DNA from: CAZEVY01 sp964515555
GTDB taxonomy: Bacteria > Acidobacteriota > Terriglobia > Bryobacterales > Bryobacteraceae
Assembly: GCA_964515555.1 (NCBI GenBank)
Contig: CAZEVY010000121.1
Span: 1 to 14,805, forward strand
Direction: 5' to 3'
Length of the DNA: 14,805 bases
Made by a program: the position numbers and the translations under genes. Under the pieces are notes generated by a model, which worked only from the letters and a program-made list of their open reading frames with translations, was not told the DNA's origin and did not search any database. Positions 8,168 through 14,354 of the stretch are shown in pieces (the first letter of the stretch is position 1; the number at the start of each line of letters is the position of its first letter).

Positions 8168-9290
8168 ATCCGAACCAGTCGACGACCGTACCGATTACCG
8201 GAGCGATGATTACTTGCGTGGAGGCGGCGACGAAACCCAGCAGAGCATTCGTGAATCCGGCCGGACCCGCCCCGAAAATGTCCAGCGGGATCAGAAACAG
8301 GCTGCCCAGCATGCTCTGAAACGCCAGGAAGCTCACGCCGATGGACCATGCGGCCAAGGTCGTAGTCGGCATAAAGGGTGCTACCGCGCCGGCCAGGAGA
8401 AGCGGCGCCGTGAACCAGCAGACTCGCAAACGGACGGTCACCGCTTCCATTCCCCGTCGAATCCAGGCAAAGGCCATCGCGCCACCCAGAAAACCTCCCA
8501 GGACCGCGAACGCCGGAGGGAACCACGCGAATCGCAGGTTAGCTTCGAGCTGGGTCAAGTGGCGTTCCTGGACCAGGTAGATGGTCGTCCAGTTCGCCCA
8601 CAGCGCGTAGGATGCATACACCAGGCAGTAGGCGAACGCCACGGTCCATAGCCGCGGATCGCGGACGAGCTGTCGCACGGGAGCAGTCGACGGGGCCATC
8701 GCCTCGGCGCGCCGAGGAATGCGCCCCGAGGCGAATATCCAGAACGGCACCCACGCGAGCCCCAACAATCCGCTGAGTACGAAGACCGACCGCCAGCCGA
8801 ACCGCGGCGCCATCGCCCCGGCGATTAAGGGCGCGGCCATGCTGCCGAGGCTGATGCTGATCGCTCCGAACCCGCCCGCCAATCCCCGCTCGGCCGGTTC
8901 GAGATAGGTCGCCGTCGCCTTGCCGAGCGTCGGAAAACCGCCGGACTCTCCCAAGCCCAGCATCATGCGGCACGCGAGCAACCCGCGAAACGTATGAGTG
9001 GTCGCGGTGGCTATCCCGGCGAGAGAAAAAATCGTGGCACTGATGGCGGCGCCTGCCCGCAAGCCGATCCGGTCGACGAGCAGTCCGGCCAGCGGAGTGG
9101 CAATCGCGTAGACGAAGTAGAAACCCGAGATCAGTTGGCCGTACTGCGCATTGGAAAGGTGAAATTCGGCCTTCAACGTCGGGGCGACGGCTGCCAGCAG
9201 CTGGCGGTCGAGAAAGTTCGCCACGAAGGCCAGCCAGAACACGACCATACCCAGCCATCGCAACGGGAACTGGAGTGGCAGCCGCAGCAT
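8058..9290 (-). CDS. MFS transporter, anion:cation symporter-like (ACS family)
   Basis: 410 residues with twelve predicted membrane helices. Helix 1 contains NFLDRQLL and the loop after helix 2 has motif A (LLVDRIGLRAG); together with GESGGFPTLGKATATYLEPAERG in helix 4 and the following loop this is the pattern of the ACS group (hexuronate, glucarate and related organic-anion symporters such as ExuT). The exact substrate is open. The ATG at 9290 is chosen; an ATG at 9294 is out of frame. No Shine-Dalgarno site is seen, but TATAGT on this strand (9302-9297) lies 6 bases before the ATG, which could give a leaderless message. The 3' end overlaps the convergent glycosyltransferase gene by 110 bp. 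Confidence 0.88.
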   Translation of the reverse strand: MLRLPLQFPLRWLGMVVFWLAFVANFLDRQLLAAVAPTLKAEFHLSNAQYGQLISGFYFVYAIATPLAGLLVDRIGLRAGAAISATIFSLAGIATATTHTFRGLLACRMMLGLGESGGFPTLGKATATYLEPAERGLAGGFGAISISLGSMAAPLIAGAMAPRFGWRSVFVLSGLLGLAWVPFWIFASGRIPRRAEAMAPSTAPVRQLVRDPRLWTVAFAYCLVYASYALWANWTTIYLVQERHLTQLEANLRFAWFPPAFAVLGGFLGGAMAFAWIRRGMEAVTVRLRVCWFTAPLLLAGAVAPFMPTTTLAAWSIGVSFLAFQSMLGSLFLIPLDIFGAGPAGFTNALLGFVAASTQVIIAPVIGTVVDWFGFTAICLSLHLLPLAGLAILQRTLRATQASLSPPLSR

Positions 9291-9327
9291 TCATTGACTA
9301 TACTGAACCGGCCACTGGCGCACCGGC

Positions 9328-9358
9328 GGAACCGGAGTTTGGCGACGAACGTTATAAT
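9328..9358 (+). promoter_or_regulatory. ECF-sigma-like promoter of the AdoMet decarboxylase gene
   Basis: GGAAC at 9328-9332, 17 bases, then CGTTA at 9350-9354 within CGTTATAAT. Block sequences, spacer and distance to the start codon (46 bases from the C of CGTTA to the A of ATG) equal those before the SPFH gene. The 20 bases from 9345 match 16 of the 20 bases from 4531. A sigma-70 reading (TATAAT at 9353-9358) is possible but lacks a -35 box. Transcription would start near 9361. Confidence 0.5.
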
Positions 9359-9384
9359 CAGTGGACCTCGCGGTGTTCCCCAAC

Positions 9385-9390
9385 GGAGGG
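9385..9390 (+). promoter_or_regulatory. Ribosome binding site deciding the speD start
   Basis: GGAGGG with a 5-base gap before ATG 9396. It fixes the start of the AdoMet decarboxylase gene although the frame is open far upstream, and so supports the unusual N-terminal extension of about 22 residues. Confidence 0.75.
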
Positions 9391-9395
9391 TTTGG

Positions 9396-9809
9396 ATGGA
9401 TCGAGCCGATCAACGCCGTTTACCGGAAGCAGCCGGCGTCCGTCATTCGGCAGACCCGATATCCGGACAGGAGTGGGTCGTCGAGGCCCTCGGCGCCGAC
9501 GCCACCTCACTCGCCGACCTCGCCAAGCTGCGCGGTTTTCTCGACCGCATGATCGCCGAGCTCGATCTGCACCCGGTAAGCGAGCCTGTGTGGCACCAAT
9601 TCCCCGGCGCGGGCGGCATTACGGGCGTGTGCTTGCTCGCCGAGTCGCACTTCGCCTGCCACACGTTTCCCGAGTACGGCGCACTGTGCTTGAACCTGTT
9701 CTGCTGCCGGCCGCGCCCCGAATGGGATTTCGAGAGCCACCTGCGCCGCGAGTTCGCCACGCAATCGGTGCGTGTGCGGCGTATCGAGAGGCCGTACCGC
9801 TCCTCGTAG
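9396..9809 (+). CDS. speD: S-adenosylmethionine decarboxylase proenzyme (short prokaryotic type)
   Basis: 137 residues. This pyruvoyl enzyme decarboxylates AdoMet to give the aminopropyl donor for spermidine-type polyamines. The precursor is expected to cut itself between E83 and S84 in LLAESH, turning S84 into the pyruvoyl group. The other two catalytic residues of the short family, known from Thermotoga (S63, H68, C83), are present at identical spacing: H89 and C104. Residues 24-60 match the usual N-terminus (GQEWVVEALG, then LDLHPV). About 22 polar residues precede this, an extension supported by the ribosome site at 9385. The SpeE-like gene at the right edge would use its product. A convergent TadE-like gene ends only 7 bases beyond its stop. 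Assignment is firm; the linked system is inferred. Confidence 0.93.
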   Translation: MDRADQRRLPEAAGVRHSADPISGQEWVVEALGADATSLADLAKLRGFLDRMIAELDLHPVSEPVWHQFPGAGGITGVCLLAESHFACHTFPEYGALCLNLFCCRPRPEWDFESHLRREFATQSVRVRRIERPYRSS

Positions 9810-9816
9810 AGTTGCG

Positions 9817-10305
9817 CTACGGCCGATACAACATCGCGGCGCTCTGTACCACGGGACGCGCTCCCGTCACGGATCCGGCGATCCAGGGCGATACAAAGGA
9901 GTAGGGGTAGTTCACAATCGAGACCGTGAGGCGTTCGTCGTTCGGATCGCCGGTCGGCGCGGGTACATGCGTGACCTGGATGTTCGAGGCGGTCAAATTC
10001 AGGAACGTCGACGGCACGCCGGAGGGCACGGTCGGTTGATTGTAGAGGATCAGGTTCCGAATCTGGGTGCCATCGCCGTCGAAAGGCCGAATCACGGCCC
10101 AGCGCAGCGATCCGCGGACCCGCTCGACCATCATCTGATGGCAGAGCAGGACCTGTCCGAAGTCGAACACGCCGATCGCCAGGGCAAGGAACGGCAGCAG
10201 GGTCAGCGCCGCTTCCAGGGCGGCCTGACCGCGGCGGCGGCGTCTGGGGCGATCAGGGTTCGGACTCGTTGGGCGCAAAGCGTCCGTTAAATGGATATTC
10301 GACAT
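9817..10305 (-). CDS. TadE-like minor pilin/pseudopilin (third gene of Tad cassette)
   Basis: 162 residues. A basic head (RPRRRRRGQ, about residues 20-28) precedes AALEAALTLLPFLALAIGVFDFGQ, a prepilin-like helix with the Glu typical of TadE proteins at position 5 of the mature start. The rest is a beta-rich exported domain. TadE-family minor pilins are cut by a prepilin peptidase and assembled with or into Flp/Tad pili. The start at 10305 is supported by GGAAAG 5 bases upstream and makes a 53-bp overlap with the preceding gene; a TTG at 10278 would reduce the overlap. No conserved cysteine pairs are seen. The gene is convergent with speD, 7 bases apart, with no visible terminator between. Confidence 0.75.
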   Translation of the reverse strand: MSNIHLTDALRPTSPNPDRPRRRRRGQAALEAALTLLPFLALAIGVFDFGQVLLCHQMMVERVRGSLRWAVIRPFDGDGTQIRNLILYNQPTVPSGVPSTFLNLTASNIQVTHVPAPTGDPNDERLTVSIVNYPYSFVSPWIAGSVTGARPVVQSAAMLYRP

Positions 10306-10723
10306 AAGGCTTTCCGTAGAATGTGAAGCTGTTGAACAGGGCGTCGATGGTGAAGTTCGAGATGCTCACCGCGACCTTGGTGGGCAAGCCGTTGGCGCCC
10401 AGGGTGTACTCGACGGTCACGTGAGAGGGTTCCAGGCCGAGCACCACCGGCTTGGCGCCGACAGCCGGCGACGGGGCGCCGTACACCAGCATGTTCCGGA
10501 TCGCGTTCTTGCCCTTGTCGACGTCCGCCGCGCCACCCGAAGACTTGTAGGTTCTGGCGGCGCCATAACAGGCGGCGTTGGCGACGGCGGCCTCGAGCTG
10601 ATTGTAGAGATAGAAGCTGTAGCCGTACTGGAACGTGCCCACCATCGCCGGAACGAGCACGGCGCTGGCGAGCGCGAACTCCAGCATGGCGCTACCGCGC
10701 CGCCGGCATGTTGGTCTCTTCAT
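10253..10723 (-). CDS. TadE-family minor pilin
   Basis: 156 residues. The N-terminus is basic (MKRPTCRRRG), then SAMLEFALASAVLVPAMVGTFQYGY, a hydrophobic prepilin-like helix with Glu at the TadE position, followed by an Asn/Ala-rich exported beta domain. The ATG at 10723 overlaps the stop of the TadG-like gene as ATGA, which decides the start against the long open frame upstream. TadE proteins are pseudopilins processed by the prepilin peptidase TadV and help build Flp pili. The C-terminal 17 codons overlap the next gene. Which Tad apparatus it serves cannot be told, as no tadA, tadB, tadC or rcpA is in the window. Confidence 0.82.
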   Translation of the reverse strand: MKRPTCRRRGSAMLEFALASAVLVPAMVGTFQYGYSFYLYNQLEAAVANAACYGAARTYKSSGGAADVDKGKNAIRNMLVYGAPSPAVGAKPVVLGLEPSHVTVEYTLGANGLPTKVAVSISNFTIDALFNSFTFYGKPYVEYPFNGRFAPNESEP

Positions 10724-11802
10724 TCGAGCAACCTCACGATGTTGGCTCCCGTCGCGATGTTGCCGACGGGGAGATCCACCGGCCCGATATACATCGCGCA
10801 CTTGGACTTGTTGGGGTTGTGCGGCTGATTCGGAGGCAGGAAAACGTACGCGAACCCAAGCACCACGGCATTCACCGCGCTCTCGATGATGGGCACGATG
10901 ACCAGCCTCCGCCTCGGCGAGCTGTCGTGGGAGGCGGCGTATGTGTCGAAGTCCGGCTGGTTCGGCATCGAATCCTGGTTCACGCGGGCGTCGAGCGACT
11001 GATAGACATCGGTGGTCTTCACGCCCCCCGTGCGATCGACGGCCAGGCCGAGTGTGACCGTGTAATTCATGCGGTCGTCCTCGATGGCCGACGCGATCGC
11101 CGAGGCGCTGTTTTCCTGGATATAGCCGCGCTCGGAGGTGGTGCCGTCCTTGACCGCCTGAAGAGCCTGGGCGTTGCGGTCGGACTGGCAGAGGTTGTTC
11201 ATATGCTGGGCCTGCCCGTTGCTCTGGACACTGGACGGCCACAACAATGTCAGCTCGTCGCCTTTCGTATAGCCGAAGTGCGGCGGACTCGGATCGTGCG
11301 CGATGGGTGCGAAGGGGAACACACCTTGCCCGTAGCTCGACCCCACCTGGATACCGGCCATCGAACGCGCCAGGATATTGACCGTCGTCTGGCTCGTGAC
11401 CAGCCGGGTGAAAGTCGTCGCGAGTGGATTGGCCGCCGTCACGCGGACATAGCGGTACCCGGCGCCCGTGCCGGGGGTGGCAGTCCATGTGAGCTTGTCG
11501 GTGCTGAACTCGGTCGTCACGCCGGTGAAGGACTTCGAGGCAAAGTGCCATTTGTTCGAGCTGCCGGCCACCGCGGCCGTGGCGTCCGTCACACCGGCGA
11601 GCGTGTCGTTCAGTCTCAGCGCCGCCGACAGCGCCGCCGAGTCCGTGAACGCCTGGGCCTCATTCCTGACGATGTAGGCGGCGCCGAGGTCGATCGCCAG
11701 GCCCAGTATCCCGAGCAACGCCACCAGCGCCACCCCCGTCGCGATCAGAACGTAGCCACGGCGGCGGGATGACATCCGCCCCGCCCGAATAGAAGTGACC
11801 AT
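10720..11802 (-). CDS. TadG-like pilus assembly protein
   Basis: 360 residues from ATG 11802, chosen because GGAGGA lies 7 bases before it; an ATG 9 codons earlier lacks such a site. A basic segment (SSRRRGYVL, about 10-18) leads into one hydrophobic helix ending GLAIDLGAAYIVRNEAQAFTDSAALSAAL, which is the signature of the Tad/TadG N-terminal domain (putative Flp pilus-assembly). The remaining 300 residues are exported, Ser/Thr/Asn-rich and beta-like, with two cysteines only (in NLCQS and KSKCAMY), which could pair. I see no von Willebrand A motif, which many TadG proteins carry. First gene of a three-gene unit with the two TadE-like genes; the cassette probably anchors or caps an adhesive pilus. 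Confidence 0.82.
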   Translation of the reverse strand: MVTSIRAGRMSSRRRGYVLIATGVALVALLGILGLAIDLGAAYIVRNEAQAFTDSAALSAALRLNDTLAGVTDATAAVAGSSNKWHFASKSFTGVTTEFSTDKLTWTATPGTGAGYRYVRVTAANPLATTFTRLVTSQTTVNILARSMAGIQVGSSYGQGVFPFAPIAHDPSPPHFGYTKGDELTLLWPSSVQSNGQAQHMNNLCQSDRNAQALQAVKDGTTSERGYIQENSASAIASAIEDDRMNYTVTLGLAVDRTGGVKTTDVYQSLDARVNQDSMPNQPDFDTYAASHDSSPRRRLVIVPIIESAVNAVVLGFAYVFLPPNQPHNPNKSKCAMYIGPVDLPVGNIATGANIVRLLE

Positions 11803-11809
11803 TCGTTGT

Positions 11810-11815
11810 TCCTCC
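11810..11815 (-). promoter_or_regulatory. Ribosome binding site deciding the tadG-like start
   Basis: GGAGGA read on the minus strand, 7 bases before ATG 11802. It selects this ATG over the in-frame ATG at 11829, removing nine residues from the longest open frame. Confidence 0.75.
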
Positions 11816-11956
11816 GGCACCTCGTACATTGCCCTTTTCGACCGGATTGCGGGATCGAGTAACAGGCAGGCGCCTCAGTTTGGCGCTCAAAAGCCGTGTA
11901 GTCCCGGCCGCGGCGGAGGTAGACTCGAGCGATCCGCCGGCGTCACAGACTATCGT

Positions 11957-11985
11957 TGAACCGCCGCCCCGCAGGACCGTATACC
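11957..11985 (+). promoter_or_regulatory. ECF-sigma-like promoter of the DUF4178/DUF350/speE operon
   Basis: TGAAC at 11957-11961, 16 bases, then CGTAT at 11978-11982 in CGTATACC. It is a one-base-shorter variant of the elements before the SPFH and speD genes. It also fits the Bacillus SigW form TGAAAC-N16-CGTA closely. Read as sigma-70 it would be TTGAAC (11956-11961), 18 bases, TATACC (11980-11985). In either reading transcription begins within a few bases of ATG 11994, so the operon message is probably leaderless. Confidence 0.5.
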
Positions 11986-11993
11986 TTATAGGG

Positions 11994-12626
11994 ATGGCTC
12001 GCGCCGCAAACTGTCCGCAGTGCGGAGCGCCGGTCGAATTCCGCTGGTCGAGCGCGGTGCAGACGGTCTGCTCCTACTGCAACTCGATTCTGGTGCGGCA
12101 CGACGTGGATCTCGCGCGCGTCGGCGAAGTCGGCGACCTGCCGCCGGACAGCTCGCCGATTCAGATCAACACCGAGGGCGTCTTCGGCGGGAAGGCCTTC
12201 GTCGTCGCCGGCCGAATTCTCTACGAGTACGAGCAGGGCGGCTGGAACGAGTGGCACCTGATGTTCCAGGACGGCGCCAGCGGATGGCTCGCCGACGCAC
12301 AGGCGATGTACCAGGTGTCGTTTCTCAAGGACCTCGGACAGCCGCTGCCCCTCGCCGCCGAGGTCGCGCGCGGCCAGCAGTACCGCTTCGACGGCGCCGA
12401 CTACCAGGTCAGCTCGCGCACCATGGCCCGCTATCGCGGCGTCGAAGGCGAGCTGCCGTTCGAGTATTGGGACAAGGAAGAGGTGCTGTTCGCCGATTTG
12501 CGCGCGCCCGGCGGCCGCTTCGCCACCATCGACTATAGCGGCGACGCGCCGCTGCTCTTCCTCGGCGAGGCTGTGGAGTTCGACGCGCTCGCGCTGAAGA
12601 ATCTGCGGGAGTTCGAGGGCTGGTGA
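11994..12626 (+). CDS. Zinc-ribbon DUF4178 protein
   Basis: 210 residues, no membrane segment, so cytoplasmic. An N-terminal zinc ribbon has C7, C10, C26 and C29. Residues about 50-200 form a DUF4178 domain, recognisable by GGKAFVVAGRILYEYE, then WNEWHLMFQDGASGWL. The function of DUF4178 is not known; its genes lie beside DUF350, spermidine-synthase-like and SPFH genes in many bacteria, which points to a membrane-stress or polyamine-linked complex. The ATG at 11994 starts just before the zinc ribbon and no in-frame start exists in the preceding five codons. The upstream bases are TATAGGG, so no normal ribosome site; the promoter-like element is so close that translation is likely leaderless. 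First gene of a five-gene overlapping operon. Confidence 0.85.
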   Translation: MARAANCPQCGAPVEFRWSSAVQTVCSYCNSILVRHDVDLARVGEVGDLPPDSSPIQINTEGVFGGKAFVVAGRILYEYEQGGWNEWHLMFQDGASGWLADAQAMYQVSFLKDLGQPLPLAAEVARGQQYRFDGADYQVSSRTMARYRGVEGELPFEYWDKEEVLFADLRAPGGRFATIDYSGDAPLLFLGEAVEFDALALKNLREFEGW

Positions 12627-13957
12627 TGGCGACGGTTCCCGCCGACAAAGTGCGATCGCTTCAGTGCCCCAACTGCGGCGGGACTGTGACCCTTCGCGGC
12701 TTCGCACACACGCTCAATGCCGTGTGCGTGCAGTGTCTCAGCGTGCTCGACGCGAAGTCCGAGGAAGTCCGCGTGCTGCAAAACTTCGGCGAGAAGCAGC
12801 GCGTCGAGCCGCGGATTCCCCTCGGCAGGCGCGGCACGATCGGCGGCGCCCCCTTCGAGGCGATCGGCTTCCAGACGCGGCAGATTCTGGTCGAGTCGAT
12901 TCCCTACGAGTGGCGCGAGTACCTGCTGTTCAATCCTTACCAGGGCTTCCGCTATCTCACCGAGTACGACGGCCATTGGAATTTCGTCAAGCCGCTCAAT
13001 GGCGCGCCCGAGACGTCGTATGGCGCCACCGTCAAGGCGTTCGAGTGGGGCGGCGAGCGCTACCGGCATTTTCAGTCGGCGCGCGCGGAGACCACCTTCG
13101 TGCTCGGCGAGTTCCCCTGGCAGGTGCGGGTCGGCGATTCGGCGATGTGCGAGGACTATGTCGCGCCGCCGCGCATGCTCTCGTCGGAGTCCACCGAGGG
13201 CGAGACGACCTGGTCTCTCGGCGAGTACACGCCGGGCGCGGAGATCTGGAAGGCGTTTCAACTCGAAGGGAGTCCACCGGCGGCGCGCGGCGTCTTCTCG
13301 AATCAGCCGTCGCCGATGTCGGGCCGGGTCCGCTCGGCGTGGAAGACGTTTTTCGCGCTGGCGGCCGCGCTGGCCGCGCTGTTCTTCCTGGTGTCGGTGT
13401 TCTCGGGCCAGAAGGAAGTCTTCCGCCAGAAGTACAGCTTCACGTCAGGCGTCAGCGGCGAGCCCAGCTACGTCACCAGCGAGTTCGACCTGGCGGGCCG
13501 CCCGTCGAACGTCGAAATCACGATCACCACCGATCTCGAGAACGACTGGGCCTACTTCCGCCTGGCGCTCATCAACGCCGCCAGCGACGGAGCCTACGAC
13601 CTGGGCCGCGAGATCTCCTACTATACCGGCCGCGATTCCGACGGCGCCTGGAGCGAAGGGAACCGCAAGGACACCGCGTTGATCCCGACGGTGCCGGCGG
13701 GCCGGTACTATCTGCGCGTCGAGCCCGAGATGGACCCCAATCCCCCGCCTTATCGGCTGCATCGCACCATGGCCTACGAGTTAGTGGTGCGCCGCGACGT
13801 GCCGGTGAACATATACTTCATATTCGCCGCGGTGCTGCTGATCTTCCCGGCGATCGCCACGTCGATTCGCGCGGCCGCGTTCGAGAAGCAGCGCTGGGCC
13901 GAGAGCGACTACGGCGGCGGCTCCGGCGACGACAAGGAGGACGACGACGATGACTAG
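12626..13957 (+). CDS. Membrane-anchored zinc-ribbon DUF4178 protein
   Basis: 443 residues. N-terminal zinc ribbon C14, C17, C34, C37; then a DUF4178 domain (about 65-215) that is a diverged copy of the preceding protein (GGAPFEAIGF, YEWREYLLFN). Two membrane segments follow, about 238-258 and 392-414, bracketing a domain of some 130 residues, beta-rich with many Thr and Tyr, expected outside the cytoplasm. The protein ends in an acidic tail rich in Asp. The ATG at 12626 is preferred over the adjacent in-frame GTG 12623 because GAGGG at 12615-12619 lies 6 bases before it; either choice overlaps the previous stop. The design suggests a link between cytoplasmic zinc-ribbon domains and an outer sensor or binding domain; no function is proven. 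Confidence 0.85.
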   Translation: MATVPADKVRSLQCPNCGGTVTLRGFAHTLNAVCVQCLSVLDAKSEEVRVLQNFGEKQRVEPRIPLGRRGTIGGAPFEAIGFQTRQILVESIPYEWREYLLFNPYQGFRYLTEYDGHWNFVKPLNGAPETSYGATVKAFEWGGERYRHFQSARAETTFVLGEFPWQVRVGDSAMCEDYVAPPRMLSSESTEGETTWSLGEYTPGAEIWKAFQLEGSPPAARGVFSNQPSPMSGRVRSAWKTFFALAAALAALFFLVSVFSGQKEVFRQKYSFTSGVSGEPSYVTSEFDLAGRPSNVEITITTDLENDWAYFRLALINAASDGAYDLGREISYYTGRDSDGAWSEGNRKDTALIPTVPAGRYYLRVEPEMDPNPPPYRLHRTMAYELVVRRDVPVNIYFIFAAVLLIFPAIATSIRAAAFEKQRWAESDYGGGSGDDKEDDDDD

Positions 13958-14135
13958 ACATCCGCTGTATCTCGCCTATGGCGCCCTGCTGCTCGGCCTG
14001 ACGGGCTGGGCCGAGTATCGCGGCTGGAGCCTCTCCAGCGTCAACGAGGTGAAGAACGTCCCGAAATCGGTGCGCGACAACCCCGGCGTGTACCGGTCGC
14101 ATTACGTGCCCTATCGATATTTTGGAGGAAAGTGA
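13950..14135 (+). CDS. Small membrane protein of the DUF4178-DUF350 operon (61 residues, unrecognised)
   Basis: 61 residues: a short polar head, one hydrophobic segment (about 6-21, LYLAYGALLLGLTGWA), then a basic, Tyr- and Pro-containing tail ending YVPYRYFGGK. GGAGG 13937-13941 lies 8 bases before ATG 13950, and the gene overlaps the 3' end of the DUF4178 gene by 8 bases, so it is coupled and probably real. It resembles no family I can name. The tail would lie on one side of the membrane and could bind DUF350 or the synthase. It could also be a lipid-contact subunit. Confidence 0.7.
   Translation: MTRHPLYLAYGALLLGLTGWAEYRGWSLSSVNEVKNVPKSVRDNPGVYRSHYVPYRYFGGK
14124..14129 (+). promoter_or_regulatory. 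Ribosome binding site deciding the DUF350 start
   Basis: GGAGGA lies 8 bases before ATG 14138. It selects this start over the in-frame GTG at 14132, which would be only 2 bases from the site. The site sits inside the last codons of the 61-residue gene. Confidence 0.75.
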
Positions 14136-14137
14136 GC

Positions 14138-14350
14138 ATGACCGAGTTTCACATCGGCGCTTTCATCAATGCGCTCGTGTACGCTCTGTTGGGAATCGTG
14201 CTGTTCGTGATCTCGTTTGCGATTCTCGACAAGCTGACGCCGTACGCTCTGTGGAAGGAGATCATCGAGGAACACAACACGGCGCTGGCGATTCTGGTGG
14301 GCGCCATGTCGATCGGCATGTGCATCATCATCGCCGCCGCGGTGCACTGA
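14138..14350 (+). CDS. DUF350 (YjfL-like) small membrane protein
   Basis: 70 residues with two hydrophobic helices, about 9-30 and 48-69, joined by a polar loop with an acidic segment (KEIIEEHNTA). This is one unit of the DUF350 fold; E. coli YjfL and many relatives carry two or more such units, so this is a minimal version that would need to dimerise. The conserved loop glutamates and the Asn-Thr-Ala before helix 2 are present. DUF350 genes are repeatedly found with SPFH, PspA, DUF4178 and polyamine or glutathionylspermidine enzymes; the biochemical role is unknown. The gene begins 2 bases after the 61-residue gene and ends 4 bases before the SpeE-like gene. Confidence 0.88.
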   Translation: MTEFHIGAFINALVYALLGIVLFVISFAILDKLTPYALWKEIIEEHNTALAILVGAMSIGMCIIIAAAVH

Positions 14351-14354
14351 AAAT

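Noticed and set aside
9297..9302. TATAGT on the minus strand just before the ACS-type MFS start
   Set aside because: Its 6-base distance from ATG 9290 would fit a leaderless message, but no -35 box is seen at a proper distance, so I mention it only in the gene entry.
11870..11886. Stem-loop GCGCC-7-GGCGC upstream of the tadG-like gene, considered as part of a riboswitch leader (for example cyclic-di-GMP type)
   Set aside because: The surrounding bases do not match the conserved core of a riboswitch class I know, and a 5-bp stem alone is not evidence.
12664..13953. 429-codon open frame overlapping the membrane DUF4178 gene in another frame
   Set aside because: Its translation is Arg-rich with no domain, while the chosen frame has a zinc ribbon, two membrane helices and a ribosome site.
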